Shown here: in pieces, positions 58,101-64,000 of the stretch
Layout of the letters: every line of letters starts with the position of its first letter
Position numbering within the stretch: the first letter of the stretch is position 1
Assembly (NCBI RefSeq): GCF_003672135.1
Contig: NC_039515.1
Location: 11,966,001-12,030,000 of the forward strand
DNA length: 64,000 nt
Reading direction: 5' to 3'
DNA from: Ooceraea biroi
Taxonomy: Eukaryota; Arthropoda; Insecta; Hymenoptera; Formicidae
Program-made: the position numbers and the translations under genes
The notes under the pieces: generated by a model
What the model saw: the letters and a program-made list of their open reading frames with translations, nothing else
The model's database searches: none
What the model was told of the DNA's origin: nothing

Positions 58101-61100
58101 GTTACAACGGAACTGCCGCAAGGCCAACGCAAAATTTCTTATATTCTGAGAGTATTTATAGATTTGTCATGTCTGGTACAAGATAAATAAGCAGCTGTTA
58201 AATGAGAAATGTACGAGGCTCCTGAGCAATCGGGAACACAAAACAGACCATTAATTTATCCGTCGTGCATCAGTGACAACGACCTCTGGAATGTTCGCAA
58301 TAACATTTCAGTAAAAATGTTAGTCGTGAAAAATACTTCTACCACTTTATCACACTAATCCAAAAACGTGTTAACTTATATACATATTATTTGAACAGAA
58401 ATTGGTAGAGTAGGTGTGATTAAAAGGCAAATAATGTCTATATAAAAAATATTTTTTATGATATATATATCTATTCAATTTTATAAAATTGACATTAACT
58501 ATGTATATGAGTAATACGTAATGCAAAGAATAATGCACGTAATAAATATCCTGTTTTTTAAAGAAAAGCGAAAAAATATGTTCTAATTCTCAATTAAATT
58601 TTTTTTCAATTTCTTAATTCTCCTTATAAAATAGATTCCTAATTTTTATAAAATTGATGTTAATGGTTTTAATTATTGTTAATATCATAATGCACTTTAC
58701 TATACCAACCTCCTTTAAACGCAAAAGGAATCTCACAGTTTACATAATATTAAAAATATAATTAATATTCAATTTTCCTATTATAATCCTTTCAATAAAA
58801 GGATTATATTATGATAACCATGATATATATAACAAATACATATTATAAATAAGTATGTGTCTGTGTCTCAAATGATATTTTATACATACGCCGAGAAACT
58901 AACGACGCATAAATATAAATTCCTTCGGCATTTAATAAAGCTAAAAAGATCGCCGTTTAGGCAAACAATAAATAATCATTCCGTTACCGCACTGTGCGTA
59001 ACGGAAATTACGTAAAACGTAATATGTGACTAATATCTTCACCGCTAACGTAAGTACGGTAAGATTGTCGGTGTTGGGGTAGGTTGAGAACTCGTTGCCA
59101 TATCAATATACCTAAGTGAAATGATACGAGGCAGCAGTAAAGTCCGACAGTAATGACGCATTAGGGGGTTGCCGAGCCGATTTAGCCGGCTATCAAACAA
59201 AAGGCAACTTTTACTGGATCCGGCCAAGGCAGCGACGCGCCCGCGCGCTCATTTTAAGAGGTTCGGTTGGAGAGACCGCGCCGGCCACTTATACCTGACG
59301 TTTTATGCGTTTTATAGGCGCGACGTGCGTTTCGTGTGCCAAACAGCGCATAAAAGTGCAACCAGATTGGCCGTTCTCGTCGTTACCACGTCACGGATTA
59401 TTCGCGATGTTTCGCGCCACAGAATCGAGGATCTGCCTGTTGGCTCGGAATTATCTGCAAGCACCTCACGAAATAAAACGTCATAGCTCTGCGGTTTTGT
59501 TCCTGTTTAGTAAATGCGTATGCAAACTATGATATATTATTTATTAATGAATGTTAAGTTTTTGTAAATTGTTGCAACTGTTTTTAAAGTCCTAATGTGA
59601 TTTATTTTCTGTAATATTTATCCCATGTTTTTCTTCAATTTTGGTTTATTATATAACGATTGCTTGTAATCGTCGTAATTATTAAAATATAAAAATGGGA
59701 CTAGTAATTATGCACTTTAATCGTAAATGACGAAGTTTTTGGGAAGTTTTGTTTAAAAGGTATTTTAATTTCAATATTTTGCGTGAATTGTGTACCGAAA
59801 TAATTAAAAATATATATATATATTCCATCAATCGTAACATCGTTGATGTTTAATGGATCATTCAGAATCAAAACACGTCAGGAAAATCCAATAAAATCTA
59901 GATAAGAATTAATTAAATAACAGTCATAAATTCGATCGCAGCTGCTATAAATTTCGATTTTTAATCGACTTTTAATCTATTTTTATTCGATTTATAATGG
60001 AATCAGATACGACCTTAGAATCTGTCATAAAGTATATTAAACGCATCTACGCGAAAGCAAAAGTGTCAAATTTATGCACCCTTAAATCGTCGAGAACTCG
60101 TTCCGACCTTAAGTTTAATATGGCGCATCGTTACGCTCAATCATAATTCCATAGTTATCATAATCATTTTTATTTGCTTCTCGTTTTGCAGTTTCGATAT
60201 TTTCAGAATTGATTTTATTGTTTCGTGAAATACTGTGCTCCAATTTTGTGTCACATTCATTCTCAGAATATCGATCAAGTATAACTTACGGGTCTTGGCG
60301 TCGCGTCAGTTGTGATACGAGGGAAGGGAAAAGAGGGGAAGAGAGAGAAGATGAAGGGGAAGGCTGGGGGAAGGTAGAAGATAGGATTGATGAGATCAAT
60401 ATGCAGTAAGTCTGAGCACGGCGTTCGGAGTTAATGGCGGAGACGCGTTGCGAAGAAGCTTTAACGTTCCACTTGGTGCGAAATATTTTAACGCGATATC
60501 TTTGCGTTATACTCAAATTAAAAACTTTGCCACTATAACCAATGCTTATGCAAAATGTTTCTCATATTATAACGAGGAGAACTCTATATATTGTATGTAG
60601 CTGCAGAAAAATATATAAAATATGCGATATTAGAAATATATAACTGTAGTACAAAAAATGAATTTATTGAACTTTTATTTATTTTATATTAAGATTTCTT
60701 TAAATCTCTTGACAATTTAATGACGCGTAGAACAATATTTCTTTTTTCCTTACAAGACAAAAATATCAAGCGATGGAACTTTGAATCATATCGAATTTAA
60801 TTTCATATTTACAACGCGAATAAAACAGGGTAGATTCTCGATTTTTATCGCTTGTGTCAGAATATGATACAAGACCGGTTTTACGATGTACGTTTCGATA
60901 ACGTTCGATTTCGCAACGTGAACAAATATATGTAACAAAAGCAACAAATTTTCATCAGTGAGTTAAATTGGAACGTTATATATTGCAAACGTTACACAAG
61001 TACACATGCACGATATGTACAAACATGTTTTGATAATATCTCAAGGAATCCAAAGTCTCATACTCTTCGTGCATGATAAAAATAAATATTTCAATTTATT

Positions 61101-62029
61101 TGTAGAAAAAGCACAAGCGATTTTTAATTTAACATTTATGATCGCGTAATATTTAATTTAAACACAATGGATTATTAATTGCTTTATTACATATAAAGAA
61201 TACTAATTACATACATTAAAGTAATAAATGGCAAAACTTCGGGAAGCAAATAAAAATTAGAAAATTTTATTATTTTTTAATCAAGGGTTACATGTATTTT
61301 TGAATTTTATATTTAAAGCAATTCGAACTTTAATATAACAGCAACTTTAGAAATTATAATACAATATTAAAGCAATGTTTCATCGCTAGAAATAATAAGA
61401 TTATGCGTATGGCAATTAGCAGATACTAAATAAGCAGTTTTCACTCACGAATGTGAGTTATTTAACGATTTTATCGTTTATTAATGTTTTATCGTTTATT
61501 AATGATCCGAAATGCATATCGAATCAGTCCGGTTTGCAATGAAACGCCATATATTTAAATTGCAATCATGCTAGTCGCGATGGGATAAATTAACAGTATT
61601 GGAATATTATCAGCGGCATAATAAATGCCCGTGTTATCGAACATATACATCCACAGCATTAGTGTGGCCGCAGTAAATGAAAGTAATTAACCAACCGCGT
61701 TTTCATCTCGTAGTGTACATCATTTAAAGCATTAATAAACTTATAAAATATTTCTAAATGGAATGTATTATGATATAAATGCATAGCAGATCTTATCCAT
61801 ATTGTGTAAGCATTAATAAATCAATAATATTCAAATGTATGACGTTACGTAATATTATGTTAAATTAATATTGCTGCACATAATACACACAGAACAAATT
61901 TACATTTGTTAAAGTTTCATAAGAGAGAGTTTAAAGATAAGAGAGTATTTTCTATTAAAACCTATTTAAAGCACACTAAGTCTTAGGTAGCCAGGATGTA
62001 CTTTAGATTTTGATCGCGCCATTAGTATC
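55105..62029. other. Long non-coding stretch
   Basis: Nearly 7 kb without a supported gene. CpG-richer patches occur at 55120-55680, 56700-57150, 57540-57720 and 59150-59480, and a GA-rich patch at 60310-60400. The minus-strand frame 57498-57722 has varied residues (VDIERFKRRYERCIRRPEKP) but no recognised family. The rest is AT-rich. A short imperfect repeat TTTTATAAAATTGA occurs at 58479 and 58643. Confidence 0.45.
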
Positions 62030-62243
62030 GCACTTTTGCGGGGATCGAACCGGCGGCACGTGTCAAAGGAGGGACGGAGTAGAGTAAGAAGTAGAAGGAG
62101 AGAAGAGAAAGAGGAAAAGCACGACACGCCGCCAAAGAAAAAGGAGAAGAAAACCAGTGGCGCTGTGCTGAGATACGCAGGCGCGAGATGCGACAGAGTA
62201 ACGAGAAGCGCATATGTGAGGAAGATGGGATGATACGGACAGC

Positions 62244-62255
62244 CAAGATGGCGGG
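62244..62255 (+). promoter_or_regulatory. YY1/Pho-like motif CAAGATGGCGGG
   Basis: Close match to the YY1-type CAAGATGGCGGC motif, which in animals often lies just downstream of transcription starts. Orientation is plus. Only the motif is seen; occupancy is inference. Confidence 0.4.
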
Positions 62256-62896
62256 ATCAACTTCCTCGGCTCTTCTTACGCGCTGCTCGGAACGCAGAAT
62301 GCCCGGCTCGACGAAAACCAACTTTATACCGCCAAACAGAGCACTCACACAGCCGTGCAATCTCGCGTGTATTTACACTTACCACAAACGTTTCCGACAC
62401 GCATGATCTTCCTCTCGTCCTCCTCTTCATTTCGGCTCCTCAACGGCAAGGTTGTTAACGCCTCGACTTTTCGACGATCTCAGCTTCGCGACACGCACGA
62501 ATTTCAAAATTGTCGTCACTGTCGCCGTGGTCGTTGATTTTCCTTGCAACACGCGCACGCTTACATATTCCCGTACTTTTGTTCAGGACGCTTACAGCTC
62601 TATGTTGCTATGTTGTGAAGCGGGTAGCCCCGAAGATGTATGAGGGATGTATGCGAGCTGAGTCAAAATAGGGGAGAGATGTAGAGGGGCGCATCGCGCA
62701 GAAATTTTATTGGTGACGTTTTTCTCCGTTAAAATTATGACTGGATATTTGCGTCTCGATTTCACTTTGCAAGCACTGTTTCGCGATATATGTATATTTT
62801 CCTATTTACGTTTTTCACATAAAATTTCAAAATTCCATTCTTCGTTATACCAGAAATGTTGTAATATTGTATTTCATATAAATTTTCAAAGCTTTT

Positions 62897-62936
<40 letters not shown>
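62897..62936. repeat. (AC)11(AT)9 compound microsatellite
   Basis: Eleven AC units (62897-62918) pass directly into nine AT units (62919-62936). It is probably length-polymorphic. Confidence 0.95.
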
Positions 62937-63195
62937 GTATTAGAAATATGAATTATCAAATTCAATAAATACAGTTAGGTATTGATCAGAAGGCAATGCC
63001 TATCTCGTGCGCTAAAAGATAGAAAAATGTTTCTAAATAATGTACTGGTAGAGAGATTGTCGTGAAGAATATGCTTTAAAGATGCAGGAAAGCGAATCGA
63101 AGAAACACGGTACACAGCGAAGGCGAAAAGAGATAAAAGAGCAAAAGCGGAGGCTGTGACACGAGGATCGTACGCGCATGATGGAGGGAGTATAA

Positions 63196-63210
63196 CCAAG
63201 ATGGCTGCCA
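63196..63210 (+). promoter_or_regulatory. YY1/Pho-like motif CCAAGATGGCTGCCA
   Basis: Contains AAGATGGC followed by TGCC, a near-consensus YY1/Pho site in plus orientation, second of three in this segment. Confidence 0.4.
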
Positions 63211-63410
63211 CGGAAGCGGTGGCATTCACATCGCGTGCTGTGATAACTGCGTCGAATCAAGCGTTTCTCGAAGTGGTAGTGCAAATCGCGCCATGGTGCT
63301 ACTTTCTTTACGTATTAAATCAGTCCTCTCAGACATTCTTCAAGATACATTGACGAATTTACGGACAGAAATTTCAGTTGACGCGAAACGCGACCACGCC
63401 CAAGCCGCGG

Positions 63411-63423
63411 GCGGCCATCTTGC
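63411..63423 (-). promoter_or_regulatory. YY1/Pho-like motif GCGGCCATCTTGC
   Basis: Reverse-oriented counterpart (CAAGATGGCCGC on the minus strand), 200 bp from the preceding plus-oriented site. The opposed orientations would fit a bidirectional promoter. Confidence 0.4.
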
Positions 63424-63480
63424 AATGTCAGCTGAGCGCAGTGCATCATGGTAGCCAGTGATGCAACCCTAGCAACAGAC

Positions 63481-64000
63481 GCTCATTTTACCAACTTTTA
63501 TTGTTGCCATCAGGTATTTTCTGCATATCTTCACACTTTTGAGCATTTTTATATCTTCCTCATTTCCGTAATTTTGTCCTTTTTGCTGAGCTGCAATATA
63601 TCTACGAATAATACAAATGTATAGACCGACACACACATACAAAGAGAGACAGAGAGAGAGAGAGTGAGAAACATATATGTTAAGTCTTTATTTAAACATT
63701 ATACATGATCGTCTTCTCTCTCTTTAGCAATCATTATTATAATATATTTTTTAAGATATAGCAGATAAGATTATATTATAAATATAATGATAGTAGCTAT
63801 ATTAGCAAAGTAAATTAGTTAAATATTTTCCGTATGTTAAAGTTCAATTTCAAATATTTATAATAAGCAACTTTATTAAAACTTTGCTTCTTATTTTGTT
63901 TCCTATTTTAGTTACATTTTATTTTCAATACTGGAAATGTATTATTAATAAACATGCAAGCAATACTTCATTTTTATAATATAACATACTTATTACAACA
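63481..64000. other. AT-rich non-coding stretch with a short GA repeat
   Basis: AT-rich DNA to the window edge. A (GA)n-like run lies at about 63644-63664. No gene or other repeat was recognised. Confidence 0.55.

Larger units (their letters stand above)
62030..63480. other. CpG-dense, promoter-like segment
   Basis: Composition rises in GC and CpG relative to the preceding 2.5 kb of AT-rich DNA, apart from an AT-rich interruption at 62700-63000. Three AAGATGGC/GCCATCTT motifs lie inside it. Overlapping open frames on both strands (such as 62022-62360 minus, 62188-62406 plus and 62975-63229 minus) are unrecognised. It is the best candidate in the window for a promoter or bidirectional promoter, but no transcription start or exon is proven. 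Confidence 0.4.

Noticed and set aside
62037..62055. GGGGATCGAACCGG resembling a minus-strand tRNA T-arm
   Set aside because: The stem does not pair properly, and no cloverleaf is found in the adjacent 80 bases.

Overview
This window looks like insect nuclear DNA, most likely from a hymenopteran and plausibly an ant. It is AT-rich with islands of CpG-dense, purine- or pyrimidine-biased sequence. It has no operons and no closely packed genes, and its recognisable protein-coding content is almost entirely Tc1/mariner-superfamily transposases, including a DUF4817-type transposase of the kind common in Hymenoptera. The taxonomic call is an inference; no host gene was found that would fix it.

No host protein-coding gene could be supported. 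Most open frames are short and unrecognised, and many are antisense or frame shadows of transposons or of low-complexity tracts. The window therefore reads as intergenic or large-intron DNA. CpG-denser segments (about 4.6-5.2, 12.1-12.6, 28.0-29.7, 38.6-39.2, 55.2-55.7 and 62.0-63.5 kb) are the best candidates for promoters, enhancers or unannotated exons. The last of these carries three YY1/Pho-like AAGATGGC motifs.

Mobile elements dominate what can be read. (1) A complete IS630/Tc1/mariner element at 24790-26362 has 151-bp terminal inverted repeats, TA target-site duplications and an intact 359-residue transposase with a DD41D triad. (2) An internally deleted 759-bp derivative of the same element lies at 40816-41574. 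(3) A near-intact D34D mariner at 30821-32106 has perfect 31-bp TIRs and one frameshift in an A-run. (4) A decayed relative of that mariner at 16715-17982 sits inside a copy of a short element. (5) That short element belongs to a family of about 205 bp (TIR core AAGTAATCCGG) with five copies here: 16641, 18711, 20688, 52603 and 54897. (6) Two further mariner fossils lie at 46129-47117 and 50905-51170, and tandem mariner-end relics at 34265-34440. (7) Three non-coding inverted-repeat elements are at 9773-9903, 10121-10408 and 22362-22782.

Layout: 0-9.7 kb is AT-rich non-coding DNA with one GA/CpG island. 9.7-13 kb holds two small inverted-repeat elements and a diverged non-coding duplication. 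16.6-21.4 kb is a cluster of MITEs, one interrupted by a mariner. 22.3-26.4 kb holds a hairpin element and the intact DD41D transposon. 30.8-34.4 kb holds a young mariner and mariner-end relics. 40-41.6 kb holds the deletion derivative. 45.9-51.2 kb holds mariner fossils. 52.6-55.1 kb holds two more MITEs. 62-63.5 kb is a promoter-like CpG-dense segment. The elements represent several ages of DNA-transposon activity, from near-intact to badly decayed. The full-length and deleted DD41D copies are the most informative pair, because they suggest an autonomous source and a derivative it could mobilise in trans.
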